A stretch of DNA of 64,000 nucleotides from Xestospongia muta (taxonomy: Eukaryota > Porifera > Demospongiae > Haplosclerida > Petrosiidae). The translations under genes and the position numbers were made by a program. Positions 49,548 through 60,556 of the stretch are shown here, one piece after another; position 1 is the stretch's first letter; every line of letters starts with the position of its first letter. The DNA lies in NCBI GenBank assembly GCA_963693285.1, contig OY848918.1:16056263-16120262 (forward strand), in the 5' to 3' direction. The notes below the pieces were generated by a model. The model had not been told where the DNA came from. It did no database searches and was given only the letters and a program-made list of their open reading frames with translations.

Positions 49548-49905
49548 GGTCCACATTTCAAATCTTCAAATGAAAAGAGCTTTTCCCTGCAGGTACATAA
49601 AAAGAAGGATTTGGTATCTTTTTGCAACTGAATGTGGTACTTTTTTAAAACAATTACTAATTTGTGTAGCTCTCTTAAATTATGAATTCTTTGCTTCCAT
49701 TCTTATATACCAGCTAGAAAACAATGGTCTTACTATGCATGTCATGAAAATAATACTTATAATCATGCTTGGAAATGCTTGTGAGATTAATAATAATACA
49801 GATAACTATACAGTGAATACAGCCAATATGGTCATTCATAAAACTGTTCTGGGCCTCCCTTTGGAGGTTATGGTCTCCTACCTCTAGTACATAGAGTTAC
49901 TAACT
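49548..49905 (+). other. Unidentified exon-like segment, right arm
   Basis: Bounded by TTTATTTACTTACAG and TAACTGT|GTAAGT. The open frame (to TAG at about 49,887) includes F-A-T-E-C-G-T-F-L-K-Q-L-L-I-C-V and the hydrophobic M-K-I-I-L-I-I-M-L-G-N-A-C-E-I-N. A one-base difference from the left arm changes the end of the frame. No family was recognised. Confidence 0.3.
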
Positions 49906-51935
49906 GTGTAAGTAATCGAGGGAAGTGGATCATTTAGTAGAATTGTGCTGTGAAAGATACTACCAGAGAGCATACTTTCAAGTTGGAATGATATTGATCA
50001 ATTAGAACTTTCAAATAACTAGCAAAGTCTGGAGACATTACTCTGGATGTAGAAATTCTCAAGGCTTCCAAGAGTAGAATGAAACAGTCCCACAAGGTGT
50101 TGTCTTCTGGAACTTTGTCACCATTTTGAAAAGTGTTAAAAATAGGCTAGCAACGTTCTACATTTCAATCACTAATATATGTAAACAAAAGTAGACACAT
50201 CAATTTAACCCCTTTAGGTCAAACAATGCATGTATATAAGTCATTAGTGTTTCTTCGAAGCAAGAAATGAGTTGCATAGTTGAATGGCAGCTTCTATAGC
50301 TGCCATATTGTTTTAAAGGATACTTTTCCTATTACATGTAGGTTGCTTTAATTCTTTTAAAAGTAATACCTGATATATTGACAAATCCCAAACCAGTAGT
50401 TGAAGAGAAATTTCCATGTTTTAGATATTTAATTGATGATTTTCCATCAGTGAGTCCTGTTAATTTAATATTATTGACTTTTTCAGTAAGACAAAAAAGA
50501 TCATATTGTACAATGCATAGTTCCTCTGTGTCAAATTAAGAACCAAGTTATTTGGTATTAATACATTACCACTACAAAACCAGTACTACAGTTAATTACT
50601 TGTATTGATTTGACAATAATTATGTGAAGAAAGTCGTTCAGTAATGGTAAAAGTTGAAAAAACAATTACAAATAATACTGGAATATGTGATTATGTCATT
50701 TCTATAAACCCTGTAAGGACTATAATATAATATTTTAAACTATAGCTGTATAACAATCATACTTATATAAGTGATGATAGAATTACAACAAAGCAGTATC
50801 CAAAAATCTACAGTTCCTAAGTTTACATTAGCTGTTTATTCAATGGTACTATCTACAGACTATACTTTCTTCAGCTGTATTTTTCTTGACAGGCACAGTA
50901 GTTAATTAATAAACAACAATCAATTATATTTTCTTGTTGCACTAAAGATAAATTATATCAATTAATTTAACTTTTCAAGTCACATAACTATTACTATGTG
51001 TATGGTTGTATATTAACATTTTTTTGCTTTTTATATTGAATGACATTGTATTGTGGTATACTGTAACTAATAAACAAATCTCTATAAAGACCAATTAATC
51101 ATGTTATGGAAAATTTACAAAGTGTGTGAAACAGTTTTTGTACACATATTGGGTTCATGCTGAAGGAGGTGTCTCTTATGGGAGTTATAGTAGATAAAAA
51201 CAATGATTGGACCATTAAATTTAAATTTTCTTTATATAAGAACTATGGTCCATGTTATTAATGTGTAGAGAAAATACTATAAGGACTATAGACCAATCCT
51301 GTATAATATGTTCTTGTTCTAACATTGACAGTTTTATATATCTCAAAACAATCAAGATGCCATTTCATGGCATATTTTGTTTACTGTAGCTTACAAATTT
51401 GTCAATTTGTTTATAACATGTATTTAAATATGAATAAAAACATACAACAGATGGAATATTTTCATATTCTAGTACTGATTTAGTTCATGATAACCTGTAT
51501 TGATAATTTTGACTTCACCTCAATATTGGTTGTTAAGTAATTTATATTTGTGTTGATAATCATGAAATCTTCATGATCACTTAAGTCTCAATGTATGTAC
51601 TACAAATACATAATAGTTTTACTGTTTAGGTTCCAATTATGGGTAAGTATAAATGTATATACCCAGAAATAGAATATTGTAATACTATATATTATGATTA
51701 AGATACTGCTATTAATGATCTGGAACATTGCTAATTTAATTTGTAAACAATAAAAAGATTTTGTCTCATTTCATCATTTTCATCTGATCAAATATTGATA
51801 ACTATACTACCACAATGTGGCTTGCCTCCTTTTATACTTGCATTCACATTAATTTTCTACCCAAAATTGACTTAAAATTACACAAAGTAATAATAGAATA
51901 AGAATGTTCTTTATATCTACTATATGTGACTTGAT

Positions 51936-53340
51936 TTAATCTTGAAGTGCTATCAAAGCTTGTCTCATTTCATCATCTTTACTTGAAGGGATAACTATAC
52001 AATCACAATCACAGCTTCTCTCTTTTCTGAACTTGCAATTACACTTTTTCCAAAATTGACAAACTAAAACACCTAAAATGAATATGAACAATATAGTTAT
52101 ATGAAGCTATTACATAAGATAACCAGTAATACCTAATAGCTAACAGGAGCTGAATGATCAATGTTACTACACAAAAGGAGTCAATATGGTTTGGTCTTGA
52201 ACTTCAAAATTGTTTGATAGATGTTTGAATGAGGCACAATATTAACTGGTATTAGTTGCATAAACAGCATTAAGTTAACATTGTAACTCTAAAGACTGCC
52301 AACATCAAATAGACATATACAACAGTCATTATCCTCACTCCATACTAATAACCTTCTTCTTGTTTGTATGGACCTTGAACAACCTCTAGAAATAGGTGCA
52401 AGTATTTATTAACAAATCTCCATCTCATACAATGTCTACCCAAAGTAACAAACACTATATAAGGTATAATGTACAGCAACAAACTTGTCAGAGCTACAGT
52501 AAACAGAGCAATATGTTGAGGACTAGAGAGATAATTAACATTACCATCACCCTACCACACTATTACTGTTCCATCTTGTGCTGTACCACAGAAACATAAG
52601 CTATGATGTCTTTAAAAGTGATGAAGACTTTGGAAAAGGCGAGAAGAATAAAACTAGCCAAGTCTTGTACAGAGTAACCTGCAGTTTTGTTAGAGACTCG
52701 AGTTAAGTGTTGACTATATATTATGAATTCTATTACTAAAATCTACAAGTATACTGGAAAAATAAATTTTATATCATTTTTTAAAGTTGGTGTCATTCCA
52801 TTGTACAAACACATTGAAAAACCTAGAATAGGTTTGTGAGGGAAACAAAGATTCTTGCAGTGAATACAAACCAATTGTTGTTATCCAAGTAGTCAATAGT
52901 GAAAACTCATAGCTATTACAATACTAGCTAATGGTCCTTCTTATATAGTTATATAGGTAATGCTAGCAATATTGCTACTAGTAGCAGACCAGATAGAGCA
53001 TATCCCACTATTGAAATCAACCATAGGTCAGAGCATGTTGTACATTCTGTATTACCAAAGACAAACTTTGTTTATTGATTTGTATAGCACATCTACTGTG
53101 ACCTGGGAGGACTACATTATCAGCATACATAGCTCCACCATATAAGAAAGCACTGTTGTTGAGGACTGTAGCAGTTAATGGTTTCTGGAAAATCAAGAGA
53201 GATGAATAAAGAGAAATGGTCATCCATTTGTACCCAGGTTTTTACTAAACAACAGTTGCCCTGTCAAATGTATATTGCTGTTAAAGACTGTAATCAGTAG
53301 GGATTGTTATCATGAAACTTGCTATTTCCTCTAATTGTAA
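51936..53340 (-). pseudogene. Pmp-like beta-helix membrane protein pseudogene, right arm
   Basis: Minus-strand equivalent of the copies at 8,360 and 37,150. The rung exon is 53,223-53,017 (L-N-N-S-A-F-L-Y-G-G-A-M-Y). The membrane segment 52,548-52,270 has the same in-frame TAG at 52,347-52,345. The tail exon 52,063-51,936 encodes V-C-Q-F-W-K-K-C-N-C, then R-S-C-D-C-D-C and Q-A-L-I-A-L-Q-D. One tail Cys is replaced by Phe, and one codon is missing relative to the other two copies. Confidence 0.6.
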
Positions 53341-55139
53341 CAACTTTTCAATTACTAAAACTCAAGCATGAAGTAGTTGTATACAATACATGACTGTGAG
53401 TAGTCATATGATTATTTCTTTGTGGTACAGTGTCTTCGAGAATCATGGAGACGTTGTGCTTGGATTTGTCCATGACATAGACATAAAGGCATGGCCCTTA
53501 CTTGCTTACAATGCTCATTATAAATGTTACATATTTGAACAAGATTTCTGTTCATTTCATTAATTTATTGCACTGTTCAAAAATGACTAAATAAAACTTC
53601 CTCCATTTTTAAGAGTCATATTCAATAACAGAATATTTAGTGTCTTCATAGTCTATTAATTTCTCATTAGTATAAGTCTTAGTAGTGTTGATAAATAAGT
53701 TTTAGTCTCAATACATTTTCATCAAATATACAACATTATTGAAATGTCTGCATTATTGAAAATACCATCGACTCACAGATGAATAATAACAGTTCAATTT
53801 TATATTAACTCTTATCTGTGTTATGTAAAAATTGCTCATTAAGGGCGTGGTACGTGACAAAATTTGATTGTAGTGTCATTGTGGCTTCTATTTGTAGTAG
53901 AACTACTTCTAATTATAGTAGAAGTCCCAAGATAGCCTATTGTGCTCAGCCACGAGACATTGTGGGCATAAGAGATGCATATGCAGGAAGGTAGTATGCT
54001 TCTATTACATATCTGTTCAATACTATGTTATCAGTAATTTGTTTATTTACATACCATCATAATTATTACTACCACATATGTTGTATATCATATTATAATT
54101 AGTAGTATCACTATTATTACTGCCAGTATATGTATAGTAATAACAGATCATGTACATGACACTAACAGTCTACATTTCTTTGTAGTGAAGACACATGAAA
54201 GTCATATTAGAGTCTATGTTTATAAAACTCAATACATTAATAGTAATTTCTTATTTATTCTTAATAAGGAAGCTTAGAACAGGATTATTTCACTATATTG
54301 TGGGCACTAAAATGAATTAACATTAGCACTATAAGTTTGGGACTTTTGTTTTTTTTCACAAAATGGGTTACATTGTGTCACTCAACACTAATAATTATTA
54401 TCATATTACAATTTAGTGACACATTATAACTTGTACATTAGTGTTTATAGATCTATTTTAATTATTTTTATCTGTTAATTGCTTTGTCATATCACACAAT
54501 CCTTACACATATTTGTACTAAATAGTGTACTTGCATCTATGTAAATATGACTACTTTGTATCCTTTATACTATTGACATATATCATTTACAGTAATTAAT
54601 CCTTGTATGTTTAATTTCTGACACACATGACAAATGACGAGTTTATTTACTGTTATAAAGAGCATATTGATTGCATATGTGATCTACTAATATTGCATTA
54701 ACATTTTCTATATTACAGGTCCTGTTAACAGTTACAGTGATAACTCAATGAAACATAGCTATGTAGACAAATCAATTCTTATTACTAAACAGAATTGTCT
54801 ACATAGTTATGATCTTTCAGTATTGTCAAAATATAACCAGTTCTCTTTTATACAATAATATACAAGGAGCAGACAGACAGTCTTGAATTTTAACAATAAC
54901 AATTGCAATTATATTTATTACAATTATTTCAGCTACACTTTATTGATATATAAGGCATTGAAACAGAAATGAAATTAATCATCATATGGTAAAATTCTGA
55001 CTCACATATCAAGTAATGAGTTTATTTGAGGTTACAATAAGGAAGTTCAGTTTTACCATCTCAATTTATTATGACAAAACCAGTCCACGTGAAAACATTG
55101 TTTTATTAAGTGGACATTAATTTTGTATGACTCTTCTAT

Positions 55140-55400
55140 ATGTATCCATTTATGCCTGTATCTATTAACCTAAAGAAAGTCTGCAACAGCATTCCACATC
55201 CTATTTTACTACTTAAACTTGATAACATGGGGCTTGATTTGTTACTATTTTATTTATCTGGTCATGTACAATATATTGTCACTAATGGTGTTTGTTCAAA
55301 AAAACTACAAGTCACTTCAAGAAATACTTTAATGGTCAGTACTGGATCTCTAATTATTATTTCTAATTTATATAGATAATATTAATACTCTTCCCTTCTC
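55140..55400 (+). mobile_element. Old LINE reverse-transcriptase fragment
   Basis: The plus-strand frame reads I-N-L-K-K-V-C-N-S-I-P-H-P-I-L-L-L-K-L, then F-Y-L-S-G-H-V-Q-Y-I-V-T-N-G-V. This matches the 'D-L-K-K-A-F-D-S-I-P-H' region of non-LTR reverse transcriptases, with key acidic residues lost. A decayed fragment, different from the LINE at 42,490. Confidence 0.6.
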
Positions 55401-56119
55401 TTCTGAAAGCATAATACATCTCCACATTTATGACAAACAAAAGAATTGTTAAAGCCAATTAATATATATGATATAGTGTATAAGCTTGCAATCTAATTTA
55501 AGAGGCAAACACAAAAAAAATAAAGATTTAAAAGGCAAACTATACCTAAGAAAAGATGAGAAATCAAGGGAAAACTAAAAATAGAAATTTGATATTACAG
55601 ACCTTTACACAAGTCATAAGTTATAACAAAGGGTATAGTTGGTTGTAATAATGAAACTATATTATTATAATCTGTTTAAATAATCATAACAATTATACAA
55701 ATGTTAGCTAATGATAAAGATAATAGAAACTTTAATATAATATAGTTATTGTTGAGAAAATGATTCTTATAAACGCTTGTGCTGAACACCTCATATATTT
55801 ATTTGTGTTTGTAAGTCATTACTAACTACTGGCATCACTAAAGATTTGCTTTATAAGCTGTTAGATTATAACTATTAAGATATATTTATATACATATTTC
55901 TCATGTACGGAGACACTTAATATTTCTTTGCCAAAGTTACAAAAACTTGATTATAGTCTACTGTATAATGATTCCTTTTTATTTTTATTGGATTTATTAA
56001 ATGAACCTGTTTTTTGTATTTTTTAATGTTAGTGGTAATGTTCACAGGTAATTGTGCCACTTATGCAATAATGTAAACATTATCATATATAGTCATATTT
56101 GATTCTGTTATATAAACAA
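55401..56119. other. Intergenic stretch
   Basis: AT-rich. It has no counterpart in copy A, where 6,610 joins directly to 6,650. Nothing recognisable. Confidence 0.5.
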
Positions 56120-57130
56120 AATGTAGTAGTATGTTAATTAATGGTATATTAAATGTATATACATACAGTTAATAGTTTAGCAGAGATCCTATCTGAAATC
56201 AAAACATCAGTCATTACAGCAAATGGTTAATGCAAGTTAGTAGATATTTCCATCTATGTACTCAGAAATGGTCTTACTATTACAATAACCATGAAACATA
56301 TTATATACATCCATACCAGCCAAGAATCAAGAAGAATTTTGATTTATTGTCTACAATTACTATCTTGTTCCATTAAACAATGTACCTTACTATTTTTATG
56401 AATGGATAGATACAGACAGTTTGAGGGATTTTATAGACTATTTAATATATAATTGAATAATTGTAATGAGTACAGGAACAGATAAACATGTTAATAATTG
56501 ATTAATTAATGAATCCATGTGCATGGGTAGTTTATGGTTCATGTTACAGACATACTCTATTTGCGTTTGTAGACAAGAGTAAGGTTGATATAATTGTGAA
56601 GTTATGTATTCATACATGTAGACTAGTGACTATTTATAGTTCGAAATAAGCCTTTAAACTTTCATGACCTCTAATGATGAGTTGTGGATATATGATGTTT
56701 AGATAAATAGTCAAAATGAGAAGTAAAGTTCTGTTCATCACATTAAGTGTAAAGGTACAACAGATCAATAATTGATTGTAAAAGACCAAACACTAACTTT
56801 AATATATTGTAACAGTGATACTAAAATAACAGAAAATTAATTGTAAATATAAAAAATAACAGTGTAATAATGGATAACAAAAGTGTATAATTTTCAAAAA
56901 TTACATAAGTAGTGGATAAGATAAAATGTAATTAAAAAAAGAAAAAATGAATTTTTATTATACTTTTAAATTGTTGTTTGCTACAGGACAGTTTAGGGAT
57001 CAAATGTTCTACTGGAAAACAACTAAAGATTTCAATTCAACATTAATCTAATTTTTCCATCTTAGTAAGGTCTATCCACATTGTCATTTGTAAAAATTTT
57101 AAAAGAAACTACATTTTTAACAAAATATGA
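56120..57130. repeat. Outer flank of the inverted duplication
   Basis: Reverse complement of 4,854-5,035 and 5,750-6,610. It ends about 190 bp before the gene 2 stop codon, so one copy of the duplication boundary lies in the gene 2 3' region. Confidence 0.75.
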
Positions 57131-57318
57131 AAATCAAAAGTAAATTGATAGTACACAATGTAATGTTCTAGTACAAAAACAGTAGCTTGCCTAACAATAT
57201 TAACAACACTAATATATACATAATTTAATTCGTTTTTAAAATCAAAATTTCTAACTTTTTAAATGCATACAAAAGAAAATACTGGGTCATACTACATACA
57301 TAACAAATTAAAAATTAA

Positions 57319-57578
57319 TTATGAAGATAGCTCAGCAATTTTGTCGGCAATACGATGTAATTTCATATCTCTAATTGCCTTGATCAAAGCTTCTTTAGTA
57401 GCTCTGCCCTCATTTATCCACTTGGTAATCATTTTTGTTCGACCTGGTTCTGCTTGTTTGAACGTGTCTTCTTTAATTATCTTCAAAGCAGAATCTCGAA
57501 AACCTAAGTATATACCTAGTGTGTACCAATCAGCTACATCATCAACAGCCTGTAATACAGCATAGAGATGTGTCTCAT
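57319..57578 (-). CDS. Gene 2 Death-domain exon
   Basis: Follows TTTTCTTATTAG, phase 1, ends TAA at 57,321-57,319. Contains V-L-Q-A-V-D-D-V-A-D-W-Y-T-L-G-I-Y-L-G, then M-I-T-K-W-I and A-L-I-K-A-I-R-D-M, the hydrophobic and Trp spacing of Death domains. The preceding 60-base exon (57,690-57,631) is a Pro/Ser/Thr-rich linker. Confidence 0.75.
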
Positions 57579-57630
57579 CTAATAAGAAAAGAACATGTAA
57601 AAATAATTATAATCTCAATTTATTGCATAC

Positions 57631-57690
57631 CTAAAGGTCCATCTGGTATATTGGTGCTCAAAGGAACTGTGGCTGGTAATGGGGAAGAAT
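57631..57690 (-). CDS. Gene 2 60-base linker exon
   Basis: TTTGTTGTAG|...TTTAG|GTATGC, phase 1 in and out. Encodes S-S-P-L-P-A-T-V-P-L-S-T-N-I-P-D-G-P-L. Its phase fits only the shifted frame of the exon before it and the frame of the Death exon after it. Confidence 0.7.
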
Positions 57691-57751
57691 CTACAACAAA
57701 TAGTGTTAGTCATTGATATATGTACTCATAATAGTTTTTATCTAAACTTAC

Positions 57752-58204
57752 CAATGAGCCAACATTTTTGTTTTTCATTAGTTAATTGTAATGTTGGCAA
57801 GTTCTTCTCAATACTGCATCTAATGATGGAGGATCATCTTCATATGATATTAAGACAGGATGTGACTTGTATCCTGTTTTCCGATGCTGTCGTTGACAGG
57901 ACACTGTTACTTCAGCTTTTAAAGCTCCTTCTTCATAAGCCAATATATCAGCACATGTTGATATGGCTCCACAGATGACTTGACGAAGTCGAAAGCAATT
58001 TTTGGTAAGGCCAGTATAATACACCTCAATCCAGTAGAATCTGTCCACTAGAAGAACTGAGCCAAATAGATCTACAGAGGTGTCAAGTAAAATAGAATAA
58101 CGGAGCTGTGTAGAATATGTAGACAAACGTGTTTCACGATTTATATAAAATTGAGGCTTCTCTTCTCGAGTAACAAGAGCAACCACTACAGCAGGAAACA
58201 CACC
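57752..58204 (-). CDS. Gene 2 COR C-terminal exon (contains the frame break)
   Basis: Starts G-V-F-P-A-V-V-V-A-L and includes G-S-V-L-L-V-D-R-F-Y-W-I-E-V-Y-Y-T-G-L, aligned with the same stretch of gene 1. After L-R-R-T-C the written frame ends H-Y-N-stop. The shifted frame reads T-L-Q-L-T-N-E-K-Q-K-C-W-L-I before GTAAGT. The break lies near 57,790-57,800. Confidence 0.8.
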
Positions 58205-58292
58205 CTAAACAAACAAACAGAAATATAGTAGTAAGTGTGATAAAAGTTCAGTCACTACCAATTAATTAATCTATAATAATGTATTTTCATAC

Positions 58293-60067
58293 CTGAGGAA
58301 TTACTTTAGTCTCAAAAGCAATTATCATTGGATCACATGACTCTGTAAATACATTTGTATCATCTTCAGTGACTTGACATGGTGGTAACACAACTGGCAT
58401 AAAATATCGCTTTTGATTTTCGCTTGAAGAAAGTGGAGCAATAATACGAAGATATTGAAGCAATTCAAGAAAGCTCTCTTCTGAAAATAAAGGAGCAACA
58501 AAAGGAAGGCAAAGCTTATTAAGTAAAGAACTATCAAATACTCCATCTTCGTGAAAAATTTGCTGAGCATTGCCTTCTAAACACTGATTTGCTGGTAAAA
58601 CATTTTCTAGCGATTCAACAAATGAAAATCGTATAAGAGCTGAAAGCATATCAAGGAGATATTGAGGGTTAGTAAAAATAACATTAGGAAGCACTTTTGG
58701 AAAAAAGAGGAACAAGGCCATGGAATGAAGGTATGTGATGGATTTTAGTACATCACTACGATCCATTCCTAAATTAACTCCAATACTACAACAGGAGTCC
58801 AATGAAATCATGCCATGTTCCTCTTGTGATGCTTCCTCTGTTAGACGCATTTCAAACATGTAATAACGTACTGGTATTGGTACAGGTATACCGATATGTT
58901 TCTGATAAGACATAATACGCTGACGGAAATACAACGATATCTTTTTGCGATTCCACCAACAAAGGTTGTCAACTGGAAATATAAGCTCTGCGGGATTATC
59001 TTTAAAGAAAATAAAATGATCTCGAAATTCATGAAGGGCTGAGAGAAGCTGCTCATTGTTTTCACGCAATAACTCTAATTTCTTTTTCTTTGAGCCTTTC
59101 ATCTTGTCATAATAAGTGCCAACAATCATAAAAAGTGGCAAGTGTTTGTTTCCTTTCACTACTACAGCATTCTTAGAAGCAATTATTGAGCGTACAAAAT
59201 GCTCTATAAGCTGTTGGTTAGTCATTTGCAACTTACTGGGTTGACTAAGTAATTTGCCATTTAATGAGTAAGAGAACTGAGGCTTATCAGAAAGGTTTTC
59301 AATTAGCTTTGTGCAAATAATGTTCATTGTATTACCGCGAACAAATGCTCGTGATACATCCGCAAATTGTGGCTGACCCCCACTATCAAGAATATTTATC
59401 CATGTAGCTTTATGGAGATCTTCTGATTTTTTTCGTTTAGTAAGTAGTTCTACCATTTCAGTAGAATAGTGGTCAGTGTCAGGCTGTTGTGACAAAGGTG
59501 TTGATTCTGCAATTGCAGTAGTTTTGTCACTTTTTGGACTGTTAGAGCTGTGGTGTAGTATATCTGGCGTTGACTGTACTGGTTGATGATCTTCTGAAGA
59601 AACCATCTTAGCTGGAACAGGTGATTCATTAGTAGATAAATCACATTCTTCGAGAGCAAAATTCTGTTCTGGTGATTCTAGTAAAATATTTTCATCTAAA
59701 TGCAACATTGGGTCTACTGATAAGATGGTGTCACTAGAAATTTCAGATATTTGAGGATCGTTGTTTTCAGACTCATTTTCGATAGCAATAATGGCATCTG
59801 ACAGCATCTTCAATAGATCAAGGCCAGTAACTTTTAACCAAATCTTGCCTTCATCACGTTCTGCCACTCTTTCTATCGCACGAACTGGTCTTGTTGCTAA
59901 TGCTGTACTGTCATGAACTTTAGGTGCAGGCCATTTGAATAGTAGAGACTTGAATGATGTTTTTCCAACACAAGGAGGCCCCATTAGAACCAATCGTAAA
60001 TTAGTAAGATGAACAACACCTTTGTGGAGGCCACGTTTCAAAAGGTTGAGTGAAACCTGGCGTAGTT
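58293..60067 (-). CDS. Gene 2 Roc GTPase and N-terminal COR exon
   Basis: A 1,775-base exon starting after TTTTAAAATGTAG and ending C-A-G|GTATGA in phase 0. It begins R-Q-V-S-L-N-L-L-K-R-G-L and has Walker A G-P-P-C-V-G-K-T-S, switch I-like H-D-S-T-A-L-A-T-R, a Ser-rich linker of over 100 residues, I-L-D-S-G-G-Q-P-Q-F, I-V-G-T-Y-Y-D-K and the COR-like V-L-P-N-V-I-F-T-N-P-Q. No ATG start lies at its 5' edge; it joins the ankyrin exon in phase. Gene 1 carries the same region in one exon, so gene 2 has an extra intron in the COR region. Confidence 0.88.
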
Positions 60068-60119
60068 CTACATTTTAAAAGAAATAAAGAAAACAAGCTA
60101 ACTATAATATATGGTCATT

Positions 60120-60415
60120 GTATCTTCAAGTCATTTGTTATTATAATACTGGAGTTAGACAAATAATATTAAATAAATGTCATGACTTAACAGATGATCA
60201 TATGCTCTTTTTTAGGTTAAAAGTGAAGAAGCATTACAAATGTATTGTATTACTGTATTATTGTATTATGATTTTTGTGTCTTCAAGTCATTTGTCATTA
60301 ATACTAGAATTAGACCAAATAATATGAAATATAAGTCATGACTTCACAAACAATGACATGCTTTCTTTTTGGGTAAAATTAAAGCCAATGTAGATGTATT
60401 GTATTACAGTATTAG
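60120..60415. repeat. Diverged ~165-bp tandem duplication
   Basis: Two units start TCTTCAAGTCATTTGT (about 60,122 and 60,285) and share ATGTATTGTATTAC near their ends. In the gene 2 intron between the half-ankyrin and Roc exons. Confidence 0.75.
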
Positions 60416-60492
60416 TGGGGTATTCATTTATTTGACCAAAAATTAACGTGTACAATATGATAGAATGAATGTACTTATTACAATATACATAC

Positions 60493-60556
60493 TTGCATCA
60501 GTTAACACCCTCAAAACATGACGATCAGTTGCCAAATCAAGTGCAGTTTTACCATC
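60493..60556 (-). CDS. Gene 2 half-ankyrin exon
   Basis: A 64-base exon, CTTATCACAG|...GCAA|GTATGT, phase 0 to 1. It encodes D-G-K-T-A-L-D-L-A-T-D-R-H-V-L-R-V-L, the capping half-repeat, equivalent to the end of gene 1 exon 6. Confidence 0.8.

Larger units (their letters stand above)
46571..55125 (-). repeat. Right arm of the ~20-kb palindrome
   Basis: Reverse complement of 35,147-45,043 without the LINE, and of copy A from about 48,030 to 55,060. The homology to copy A continues beyond the arm through the central array and the outer flank (56,120-57,130). Contents mirror the left arm, with the Pmp-like pseudogene on the minus strand. Confidence 0.85.

Noticed and set aside
57263..57978. Plus-strand frames opposite the 3' exons of gene 2
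   Set aside because: Minus-strand splice phases and Death-domain pattern explain these bases.
60039..60041. Gene 2 starting at a TTG at 60,041
   Set aside because: Not an ATG; the exon extends upstream to 60,067 and joins the half-ankyrin exon in phase.
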